Below, in pieces: positions 6,400 to 11,749 of a stretch of DNA of 11,749 bases (within the stretch, counting starts at the first letter, position 1; every line of letters starts with the position of its first letter). A program made the position numbers and the translations under genes. Origin of the DNA: Gammaproteobacteria bacterium (GTDB taxonomy: Bacteria > Pseudomonadota > Gammaproteobacteria > Pseudomonadales > Azotimanducaceae); assembly GCA_003476445.1 (NCBI GenBank), contig DMUF01000157.1:8371-20119 (forward strand). Reading direction: 5' to 3'. A model generated the notes under the pieces. It was not told the DNA's origin. It worked only from the letters and a program-made list of their open reading frames with translations, and did not search any database.

Positions 6400-7170
6400 A
6401 TGACCGACGCAGCCCAGGAACAGGCCGTTCTCGTCGAACGCCGCGACCGCATCATGATCATTACCCTGAACCGCCCGGAGGCCATGAACGCCATCAACGG
6501 CGCCCTGTCCCACGGCCTGCTGAATGCGGTGCGGGAGCTTGACGAAGACAACACGCTGACCGCGGGAATCATCACCGGAAACGGTCGCGCCTTCTGCGCC
6601 GGCATGGATCTGAAGGCCTTTGCGCGCGGCGAAGATATCGGCCCGCTCACGACCTTTATTCGCGAGGGCAGCCGCAAGCCTCTGATCGCGGCTATCGAAG
6701 GTTTTGCCCTGGCTGGCGGGTGCGAGATCGCGCTGACCTGCGACCTGCTGGTGGCTTCCAAGGGTTCGAAGATCGGCATCCGCGAAGTGAAAGTGGGCCT
6801 CTTCGCCGCGGCTGGCGGCGTGTTCCGCCTGCCCGCGCGGGTCGGTTACACCAAGGCCATGGAGATGGCGATCACCGGTGAGCCGATCACCGCAGACGTC
6901 GCGCTGCAATGCGGCATGCTGAGCGAACTCACGGAGCCGGGTGGCGCGCTCGCGGCTGCCATTGGCTGGGCTAACCGCATTGCGGAAAACGCGCCGCTTG
7001 CCGTTGCCGCCTCAAAGACGCTGGTGCGCGCAGCCGCGCAGGGTCACGACGAGGAATCGCTGTGGAAGATGCAAGAGCCCCTGTCCCGCAGCGTCTTCAG
7101 TTCGAACGACGCCAAGGAAGGTCCGCGCGCCTTTGCAGAGAAGCGCGCGCCGAAGTGGACGGGCACCTGA
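6400..7170 (+). CDS. Enoyl-CoA hydratase/isomerase family protein (crotonase)
   Basis: This 256-residue crotonase-family enzyme would act on acyl-CoA thioesters, most likely hydrating 2-enoyl-CoA. Family marks run in order: LNRPEAMNAIN (24-33), FCAGMDL with the first oxyanion-hole amide (65-71), FALAGGCEIALTCDL (102-116) and REVKVGLFAAAGG (128-140). Both Glu residues used by true hydratases are present at E109 and E129. The C-terminal part has the usual helical trimerisation region and ends in KRAPKWTGT. The start has TAGGAGT upstream at good spacing. It diverges from the epoxide hydrolase gene (188 bases between starts) and converges with the thermonuclease gene, with only 7 bases between stops. 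The family also contains isomerases and dehalogenases, so the exact reaction stays open. The setting fits catabolism of a modified acyl chain or ring rather than a housekeeping FadB complex. Confidence 0.93.
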   Translation: MTDAAQEQAVLVERRDRIMIITLNRPEAMNAINGALSHGLLNAVRELDEDNTLTAGIITGNGRAFCAGMDLKAFARGEDIGPLTTFIREGSRKPLIAAIEGFALAGGCEIALTCDLLVASKGSKIGIREVKVGLFAAAGGVFRLPARVGYTKAMEMAITGEPITADVALQCGMLSELTEPGGALAAAIGWANRIAENAPLAVAASKTLVRAAAQGHDEESLWKMQEPLSRSVFSSNDAKEGPRAFAEKRAPKWTGT

Positions 7171-7177
7171 TCAAGCA

Positions 7178-8071
7178 CTAATCACGCGAACGCGAGGGTC
7201 GCCACCCGGCGGCCTTTGCCTCGCTCTCGGAACAGAAGTACCGCTCTCCCTTCTCCAGCGAAATCCGCGTGTCCGCATACGAAGACTGCCCGGGCAGGTG
7301 ATAGATGCGGTCGCCACGCGCGTTGATATTGCCCTTGATCTGACACTGTCCGCTTTTAGGCACCGCCGCCTCCCGCGCCGCGTCCTGACGCGCCGCGCGC
7401 TCTTGCGCCGCACGCGCAGCACCCTGATGACGCCAGACCCAGGGCTTCTCGAACGTGCCCTGCCAGATCCCGCGACCCGCGAGGCGTGCCCGCTCCTCCG
7501 CCGACACAAAGTCATTCGAGTAGTGTCGATAGGCGAGCGCCCAGCCCGACTCGACCATGTGCGCGTTGATTGATTCGGCGGCTTCTTGACCCGCACGATC
7601 CGAGCCGCCGCGCGTGCCTGACAGCCCGTCGGACAGGTAACAGACCGCCACCGCACGCTGATAGCGATCGATGTCGTTGACCACGCAGCGCAGCGACCGG
7701 TCGTTGATCAAGGATTTGAGCGCGCGTTTTGCGCGTTCACCGCAGGCATAGGCGGCGCCGATTCGATCACGGCAGCCCTGCTTCTGCTCCGGCGCATCAA
7801 TGCCGAAGAGCCGCACCGACTGCTTGCCGATACGCACCGTATCGCCATCCTGCACACGGGGAACGCCAGTGAGAGGTGCATAGGTCTCGCCCCCGCTGCG
7901 CGCCTTCGCGGAGGAGGCCTGCGACACAGGGACAACGAGTGTGGCGAAACTCAGAAGGACGAACGCGCCTGCAATGAGGCGCGCCGTCCAAAGGGGATTG
8001 GAATCCGGTCTCTCCCGGCGTCCCACCACAATGGACCCGCTTTCCGGCCTCAGCAGGTGGCGCAACGACAT
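7178..8071 (-). CDS. Thermonuclease (SNase-like) family protein with C-terminal accessory domain
   Basis: The protein has 297 residues. A basic N-terminus and hydrophobic segment (about 30-52, ending VSQASSAKA) point to export or membrane anchoring. The SNase domain covers about 66-215, with DGDTVRIG (D75, D77), RLFGIDAPE (R88, D92, E95) and DRYQR (R139). These match the calcium ligands and the Arg-Glu-Arg set of staphylococcal nuclease, so it should be catalytically competent. An Ala/Arg-rich, probably helical linker (216-238) leads to a C-terminal domain (about 243-292) with CQIKGNI, ARGDRIYHLPGQ, GERYFC and AAGW, which I recall as a common partner of secreted nucleases. The ATG has no convincing ribosome site; a GTG around residue 15-16 is an alternative start. 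It lies 62 bases after the amidohydrolase stop and may be a separate unit. Confidence 0.88.
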   Translation of the reverse strand: MSLRHLLRPESGSIVVGRRERPDSNPLWTARLIAGAFVLLSFATLVVPVSQASSAKARSGGETYAPLTGVPRVQDGDTVRIGKQSVRLFGIDAPEQKQGCRDRIGAAYACGERAKRALKSLINDRSLRCVVNDIDRYQRAVAVCYLSDGLSGTRGGSDRAGQEAAESINAHMVESGWALAYRHYSNDFVSAEERARLAGRGIWQGTFEKPWVWRHQGAARAAQERAARQDAAREAAVPKSGQCQIKGNINARGDRIYHLPGQSSYADTRISLEKGERYFCSESEAKAAGWRPSRSRD

Positions 8072-8133
8072 AGTGCCAGATCAGTGCCGAACGGCTGTGC
8101 GTAAACGCCCAGCGCTGCAGTAAGCCTTTGGCG

Positions 8134-9348
8134 CTAAATCCACTCGCCATCCTGCATGACCGTGAGCCGTTCCCGCGCCTGCAGCACGCGAACATCGGCG
8201 AGCGGGTCGCCATCCACGATCACAAGATCCGCCAGATGACCTTTAGCAAGCGTGCCCACGCGACCGGTCGCGTCATACATGAGCCCGCCGTTGCGCGTCG
8301 CGCAGACGATAGCTTCTGCCGGAGACATGTCGAACAGGTCGACAAAATACTCGAGGTCACGCGCGTAAGTACCATGTGGCGCAATGCCAATGCCGTAATC
8401 ACCACCCACCACGAGACGCACGCCCCGCGCGTGCAGCTTGCGCATGGTGACGCGCGTGACTTCCACCTCGCGCTCGTAGCCCTGTGCCACCACGGTGTCG
8501 CGGCTGATGCCGATGGATTCGCACTCGGACAGGTAGCGCACCTCCCACGCCAACGCCGGTCCAACGAACACGCGATCACGCGCCGCCGCCAGCATGTCGA
8601 TGGCTTCATCATCGAGATAGTTCGCATGACCGATAAAGTCGGCACCCGCCCGCAGCGCCTGTTTGACCGCCGCCGCCGAGCGGGAGTGGGTTGCCACCTT
8701 CAATCCACGCCGATGGGCTTCATCGACAATGGCGGCGATCTCATCGTCATGGAACGTGAGTTCACCCGCGGGCGCCACGGGGTTCACGTTCTCCCCGTCG
8801 ACGAAGATCTTCACCACGTCTACGAGCGCCTTGCGCTGTTCCCGCACCACCTGCCGCAGTGCCCAGGGGCCGTCTGCAATCTGCGAGAGACCGCCGGGCG
8901 AATCGACGTTGCTCGCGGTGGTGCCCACATCGCGGCCTGCGGCGAGGAGCCGCGGCCCCTTGATGCGCCGGGACTTCACGGCCTCGCGAATGGCGACATC
9001 GATCCGGTAATTGGAGCCGAAGCTCACCGCCGCGGTAAAACCAGAGCGCACCATGAGTTCGGCGTTGCGCACCGCGGTGATCGTCGCTGTCTCCACGCCC
9101 ACGTTGCCGATGGAGAAAGGGCTCGCGTCGGAGAAAGACAGGTGCGCGTGGCACTCGGTCATGCCCGGCATAACAAACCGACCGCCGACATCCATGACCT
9201 CGGCATCCGCAACGGCAGGCAGCGCGGACTCAGCGCCCACCCACTCGATCTCGTTGCCCTGGATGAGCACCGCTCCCCGATCCAGCACCGAGTGGTCGAG
9301 CGCCGTGAAGACGCGTGCATTACGCAGAACGAGCTTGCGCTGTGCCAT
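8134..9348 (-). CDS. Metal-dependent amidohydrolase (imidazolonepropionase-like)
   Basis: This 404-residue cytoplasmic hydrolase belongs to the amidohydrolase superfamily. The metal-binding set is complete: H67 and H69 (ECHAHLSF), K180 in VKIFVDG as the carbamylated-lysine candidate bridging two metals, H221 (ATHSRS), H241 (IGHANYL) and D317 (VVGGDYGI). The flanking small beta domain is seen at both ends (MAQRKLVLRNARVFTALD and GHLADLVIVDGDPL). A lysine bridge plus these ligands is typical of binuclear prolidase, imidazolonepropionase-like or organophosphate-acid enzymes, which cleave cyclic amides, carbamates or lactone-like bonds. The start has GAGGAGAG upstream. The ABM-type gene ends 42 bases before it, so the two are probably one operon. 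The substrate is unknown; the propeller and ABM neighbours suggest a dedicated catabolic route. Confidence 0.92.
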   Translation of the reverse strand: MAQRKLVLRNARVFTALDHSVLDRGAVLIQGNEIEWVGAESALPAVADAEVMDVGGRFVMPGMTECHAHLSFSDASPFSIGNVGVETATITAVRNAELMVRSGFTAAVSFGSNYRIDVAIREAVKSRRIKGPRLLAAGRDVGTTASNVDSPGGLSQIADGPWALRQVVREQRKALVDVVKIFVDGENVNPVAPAGELTFHDDEIAAIVDEAHRRGLKVATHSRSAAAVKQALRAGADFIGHANYLDDEAIDMLAAARDRVFVGPALAWEVRYLSECESIGISRDTVVAQGYEREVEVTRVTMRKLHARGVRLVVGGDYGIGIAPHGTYARDLEYFVDLFDMSPAEAIVCATRNGGLMYDATGRVGTLAKGHLADLVIVDGDPLADVRVLQARERLTVMQDGEWI

Positions 9349-9390
9349 TTCTTACTCTCCTCTCCCCGCGCTTGGCCGCCGTATCGGATG

Positions 9391-9738
9391 TCAGTCTGCG
9401 AAGAATACTTCTTTCTTCTCGCCGTTCGGTCCGTATACCGGCTCGCCGCGCTCAACCAGATACGCCTGATTGATGCTCTGCTTGATCTTCGCGCTTGCCA
9501 GCAATTCGACCATGCGGTGGTAGTTCGGGTGCTTGAAGTGAGCGACGAGGCTCGGGCCGTCATCCCAGAGTTCGTAGACCTGAATGCGGGTGGGTACCGA
9601 CGGGTCGGCTGCGAAGCAGTAATCGCGACAGCCTGCTTCTTCCACGCGCGTAGCCAGCTGGCACTCCGCCGTAATCGCCACCGCGTGATCGCGATCGGCC
9701 TGTGTTTCGAATTCCAGAGCCGCAACAACGATGATCAT
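9391..9738 (-). CDS. Antibiotic biosynthesis monooxygenase (ABM) domain protein
   Basis: This 115-residue single-domain protein has a ferredoxin-like alpha+beta fold of the ABM type. It opens with the strand MIIVVAALEF, has a long helix (about 15-33), a central CRDYCFAADPSVP turn, and the family-typical VYELWDDGPSLVAHFKHPNY segment (54-73). A C-terminal extension with VYGPNGEKKEVFF follows. Relatives include YgiN-type quinol monooxygenases and small cofactor-free oxygenases that act as dimers. Several are not enzymes, so the activity is not certain. The start is fixed by ACAGGAG 9 bases upstream; longer frames reach into the propeller gene without a ribosome site. It lies 58 bases after the propeller gene and 42 bases before the amidohydrolase gene on the same strand, suggesting consecutive steps or a shared substrate. 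Confidence 0.88.
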   Translation of the reverse strand: MIIVVAALEFETQADRDHAVAITAECQLATRVEEAGCRDYCFAADPSVPTRIQVYELWDDGPSLVAHFKHPNYHRMVELLASAKIKQSINQAYLVERGEPVYGPNGEKKEVFFAD

Positions 9739-9796
9739 CTTTTCGAACTCCTGTCTTGTTAACCGGTGAATCATCCCGCTCCGCGCCAACCGCGGC

Positions 9797-10822
9797 TCAG
9801 GCAGTACGTGTCCAACGACGATGGGAGGGACCCTCAGCTCCGCGCTTCTCCCCCGCGTGTTCGGGATAGACCGACGCGGTATAGAGATCGCCGTGTGCAT
9901 CCATCGCGAGCTGGTGAATGTAGATGGCGATGTTTTCCACGCGCTCGAGCACAGCACCCGTATCCTCGTCGAGCACCGCGAGATTGCTCATGCGATCGCT
10001 TGCATAGATGCGATTGCCATAGGTGGCCAGGCTGAGCGGCATGATGTGCGTCCACTCATCGATGTAATGGCCGTCTGCATCGAGTCGCTGGATGCGATGC
10101 TGGCAGCCGGGAATCGGCTCATGGCGGTGAGGCGCTATCTGCCCCGGCACCGTCATGTAGGCGTGGAAATTGCCTCCGCAAAGATCCGCCACCAGAAGCC
10201 GCCCTTTCGAATCCTGCGTAATCGCGTGTGGTGTACAGAACTCGCCGGGCCCTCGACCCCATTGCCCGACGGAACGGATGAACTCGCCCTCCGGCGAAAA
10301 GAACACGAGCCGCGAATTCCAGTAACCATCAGCTACCACGATGTTGCCGTTGTTCTGCACCAGCACCGCCGTGGGACCGTTGAAATGGGTCGCATCACAA
10401 CCCCACTCGGCGAAGGTGCCCAGCGTGAGCAGCAGTTCGCCGTCAGGGGAGTATTTCCGCACCGTATGACCATCGCGGTCGGTGGTCCAGAACATGCCGT
10501 CACGTTCGATGTACAGCGTGTGGGCGCCGAGAGCGAAGCCACGCTCATCGGACGGCCCCCACTTGCCCAGATAGTCGCCCTCGCGGGTGAACATGGAGAT
10601 GCTGCTCTTGCCCATCTTGTCTTTGAGCGCGAGCGGATGCGCGGCCCAGTGCTCGATGTCACGCGTGAAGAGATAGATGATCCCGTTCCGATCCACCGCC
10701 ACGCCGGAACCCATCTCGAACTGCATACCGGCGGGATAACGCGGCCAATCCTCGACCCGGCGATAACCGGCTCGCGGGTCATCGCGTTCCGTATGGTTGC
10801 TGACATCATGCGAAGTGCACAC
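9797..10822 (-). CDS. NHL-repeat beta-propeller, peptidylamidoglycolate-lyase-like
   Basis: This 341-residue six-bladed beta-propeller is built from NHL-type repeats. Blade signatures are GSGVAVDRNGIIYLF, GAHTLYIERDGMFWTTDRDGHTVRKYSPDGE, NGPTAVLVQNNGNIVVADGYWNSRLVFFSPEG, GEFCTPHAITQDSKGRLLVADL and a last, weaker HQLAMDAHGDLYTASV. The pattern resembles bacterial homologues of peptidylamidoglycolate lyase. I see no signal peptide, so it is probably cytoplasmic, unlike many relatives. The start is a GTG at 10822, with GGGGGAG 6 bases upstream; the ATG at 10864 has only a misplaced GAAGG. It is the first gene of the leftward block with the ABM protein and amidohydrolase, and diverges from a GST gene, with 92 bases between starts. 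The role could be lyase, lactonase-like hydrolase or binding scaffold. Confidence 0.85.
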   Translation of the reverse strand: MCTSHDVSNHTERDDPRAGYRRVEDWPRYPAGMQFEMGSGVAVDRNGIIYLFTRDIEHWAAHPLALKDKMGKSSISMFTREGDYLGKWGPSDERGFALGAHTLYIERDGMFWTTDRDGHTVRKYSPDGELLLTLGTFAEWGCDATHFNGPTAVLVQNNGNIVVADGYWNSRLVFFSPEGEFIRSVGQWGRGPGEFCTPHAITQDSKGRLLVADLCGGNFHAYMTVPGQIAPHRHEPIPGCQHRIQRLDADGHYIDEWTHIMPLSLATYGNRIYASDRMSNLAVLDEDTGAVLERVENIAIYIHQLAMDAHGDLYTASVYPEHAGEKRGAEGPSHRRWTRTA

Positions 10823-10828
10823 GAACGA

Positions 10829-10835
10829 CTCCCCC
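10829..10835 (-). promoter_or_regulatory. Ribosome binding site supporting the GTG start of the propeller gene
   Basis: The minus strand reads GGGGGAG here, at the end of a purine-rich tract (10829-10850), 6 bases before GTG at 10822. It favours the GTG over the ATG at 10864, which would place this site inside the gene. Confidence 0.65.
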
Positions 10836-10914
10836 TTCTCCCTTCCCCTTCGCAATGGAAACATGCCTTCGAGGGGTGGTACAACAGCGCCCTCCGACGC
10901 AAGGAAACCTCGTC

Positions 10915-11574
10915 ATGGCCATGACCCTGTACCAGAGCGATCTGTCGCCCTTCGCCGCGCGCGTGCGCATTCAGATTCGCGCTAAAGGAATCGAGGGCGT
11001 CGCCATCGAGAAGGCTCCGGGCGGTACGGGCAGCGCAGAGTTTCGCGCGCTCAATCCCACCGGCAAGATCCCCGCGCTGCTTGTGGACGGCGTCGCCATC
11101 GCCGAATCGCTGACGATCTGCGATTACCTCGAAGACCGCTTCCCCGAGCCCCCGCTCTGGCCGACAGATCTCCTGGCTCGCGCTCACGCCCGCACCATTG
11201 CGCGCGCGACCGATCTGTACGTCTGCGGACCGATGTTCCAGACCACCGGGCATGCAAGCCGCAAGACCCGGGATGAGGCCTTCGTAGCAGCGCGCATGCA
11301 GGATCTAAAGACCGGCCTTGCGCATATCGACGCGTGGCGGGCGGCCGCTGGCGCGTCGGGACGCTACGCCGTGGGCGACCGTCTGTCGCTTGCGGATGCC
11401 GCGCTCGCACCCGCGCTGTTCTTCGTCGTGAACTTCGCCGCGCGTGTTTTCGGGCAGGACGATCTTCTATCCACTGCGATGACCGCCTACTGGCAGGGCA
11501 TCCAGGAAGACGCCGTCGTGGCGCCGACCCTGTCGGCGATGGACGCTGCGCTCACGGCTGCGCGCGGCGGCTAG
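10915..11574 (+). CDS. Glutathione S-transferase family protein
   Basis: This 219-residue cytosolic GST-like protein has an N-terminal thioredoxin-like domain (about 1-80) and a helical C-terminal domain. S11 in DLSPFAARVRI occupies the usual catalytic Ser position. P53 in GKIPAL is the cis-proline, and E64-S65 in AESLTICDYLEDRFP bind the gamma-glutamyl part of glutathione in relatives. LSLADAALAP is the N-capping motif of the C-terminal domain. The start ATG has AAGGA 9 bases upstream; a second ATG 6 bases later is an equal alternative. It diverges from the propeller gene and may share its control region. It is clearly different from the other GST of this window, with a different active-site motif, so the two are not a local duplication. 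Isomerase, conjugation or dehalogenation roles are possible. Confidence 0.92.
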   Translation: MAMTLYQSDLSPFAARVRIQIRAKGIEGVAIEKAPGGTGSAEFRALNPTGKIPALLVDGVAIAESLTICDYLEDRFPEPPLWPTDLLARAHARTIARATDLYVCGPMFQTTGHASRKTRDEAFVAARMQDLKTGLAHIDAWRAAAGASGRYAVGDRLSLADAALAPALFFVVNFAARVFGQDDLLSTAMTAYWQGIQEDAVVAPTLSAMDAALTAARGG

Positions 11575-11749
11575 TCAGCCGCCGAGGAGCGTCTCGCGCA
11601 GGCGAAACTTCTGCACCTTGGTGCTCGACATCGGCCACTCGGTAACGAAGTGAACGGCGCGGGGAACCTTGAACCCTGAGAGCTGATCGCGGCAGAAGGC
11701 GATCAGCTCGTCCGCCGTCACCTGAACACCCGGCACGCGTTCGACAAAC
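11575..11749 (-). CDS. AMP-forming acyl-CoA synthetase, C-terminal end (truncated by window)
   Basis: The minus strand encodes 58 complete residues ending at a TGA. The sequence includes VTADELIAFCRDQLSGFKVPRAV, then FVTEWPMSSTKVQKFRLRETLL. This is the mobile C-terminal domain of AMP-binding enzymes: GFKVPR is the usual turn, and the K of STKVQK matches the lysine needed for adenylate formation. It would activate a carboxylic acid to its CoA thioester, consistent with the crotonase in the same neighbourhood. The rest of the gene lies to the right. Its stop codon directly follows that of the GST with no bases between, so transcription units collide without a separate terminator. Confidence 0.88.
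   Translation of the reverse strand, partial: FVERVPGVQVTADELIAFCRDQLSGFKVPRAVHFVTEWPMSSTKVQKFRLRETLLGG

Noticed and set aside
8111..8135. AGCGC...GCGCT inverted repeat after the amidohydrolase stop as a terminator
   Set aside because: Only 5 bp of stem with a 15-base loop and no T-tract; not distinguishable from chance in GC-rich sequence.
8128..9762. A 544-codon open frame on the + strand, antisense to the amidohydrolase and ABM genes
   Set aside because: Its product is rich in His, Arg and Ala with no family pattern, and it mirrors two genes whose catalytic motifs and ribosome sites are clear. Long antisense frames are expected when third codon positions are GC-rich.
9821..10924. A 367-codon + strand frame opposite the NHL propeller
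   Set aside because: The propeller repeats on the minus strand are unmistakable, and the + frame has no ribosome site and runs into the start of the GST gene in another frame.

Overview
The window looks like part of a GC-rich proteobacterial chromosome, most likely a gammaproteobacterium. This is inferred from protein style (crotonases, GSTs, epoxide hydrolase, a TPR/outer-membrane-barrel gene after an anti-sigma-like gene) and a strong GC bias at third codon positions. The species cannot be fixed from the sequence. There are 14 protein genes, two of them cut by the window edges. I see no tRNA, rRNA, CRISPR array, insertion sequence or prophage gene. No stretch of more than 200 bases lacks a gene.

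Region A (1-2661, + strand) is the least ordinary part. It holds the C-terminal end of a membrane protein resembling the periplasmic half of an anti-sigma factor, a small secreted acidic protein, a TPR plus outer-membrane beta-barrel protein, and a second secreted, very acidic, Asp/Pro/Gly-rich protein. The first three genes overlap by 8 bases at each junction (ATGTCTGA and ATGAATGA), so they are probably translationally coupled. The barrel protein has signal peptide, TPRs and about 14 amphipathic strands, an architecture shared with Slam/type XI secretion proteins. The two small secreted proteins are candidate partners or cargo. Two GGAAC-type ECF-sigma promoter candidates lie before the last gene, and a 9+5 bp hairpin closes the region.

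Region B (2720-6211) has an aldo/keto reductase (-), then a Nu-class-like glutathione transferase and a lipoprotein with a split-barrel DUF2255-like domain (+, 16 bp apart), then an epoxide hydrolase (-) with a complete catalytic set.

Region C (6400-11749) has a crotonase-family enoyl-CoA hydratase/isomerase (+). It is followed by a leftward block transcribed in the order NHL beta-propeller, antibiotic-biosynthesis-monooxygenase-type protein, metal-dependent amidohydrolase and secreted thermonuclease-like protein. A second GST (+) diverges from the propeller gene, and its stop codon directly abuts that of an AMP-forming acyl-CoA synthetase (-) that runs off the window.

Regions B and C together read as accessory catabolism or detoxification: opening epoxides, conjugating electrophiles, cleaving cyclic amides or esters, and activating and hydrating acyl-CoAs. 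No substrate can be named from the sequence. The propeller-monooxygenase-amidohydrolase block is the best candidate for an undescribed pathway, and region A the best candidate for an undescribed secretion/envelope system.
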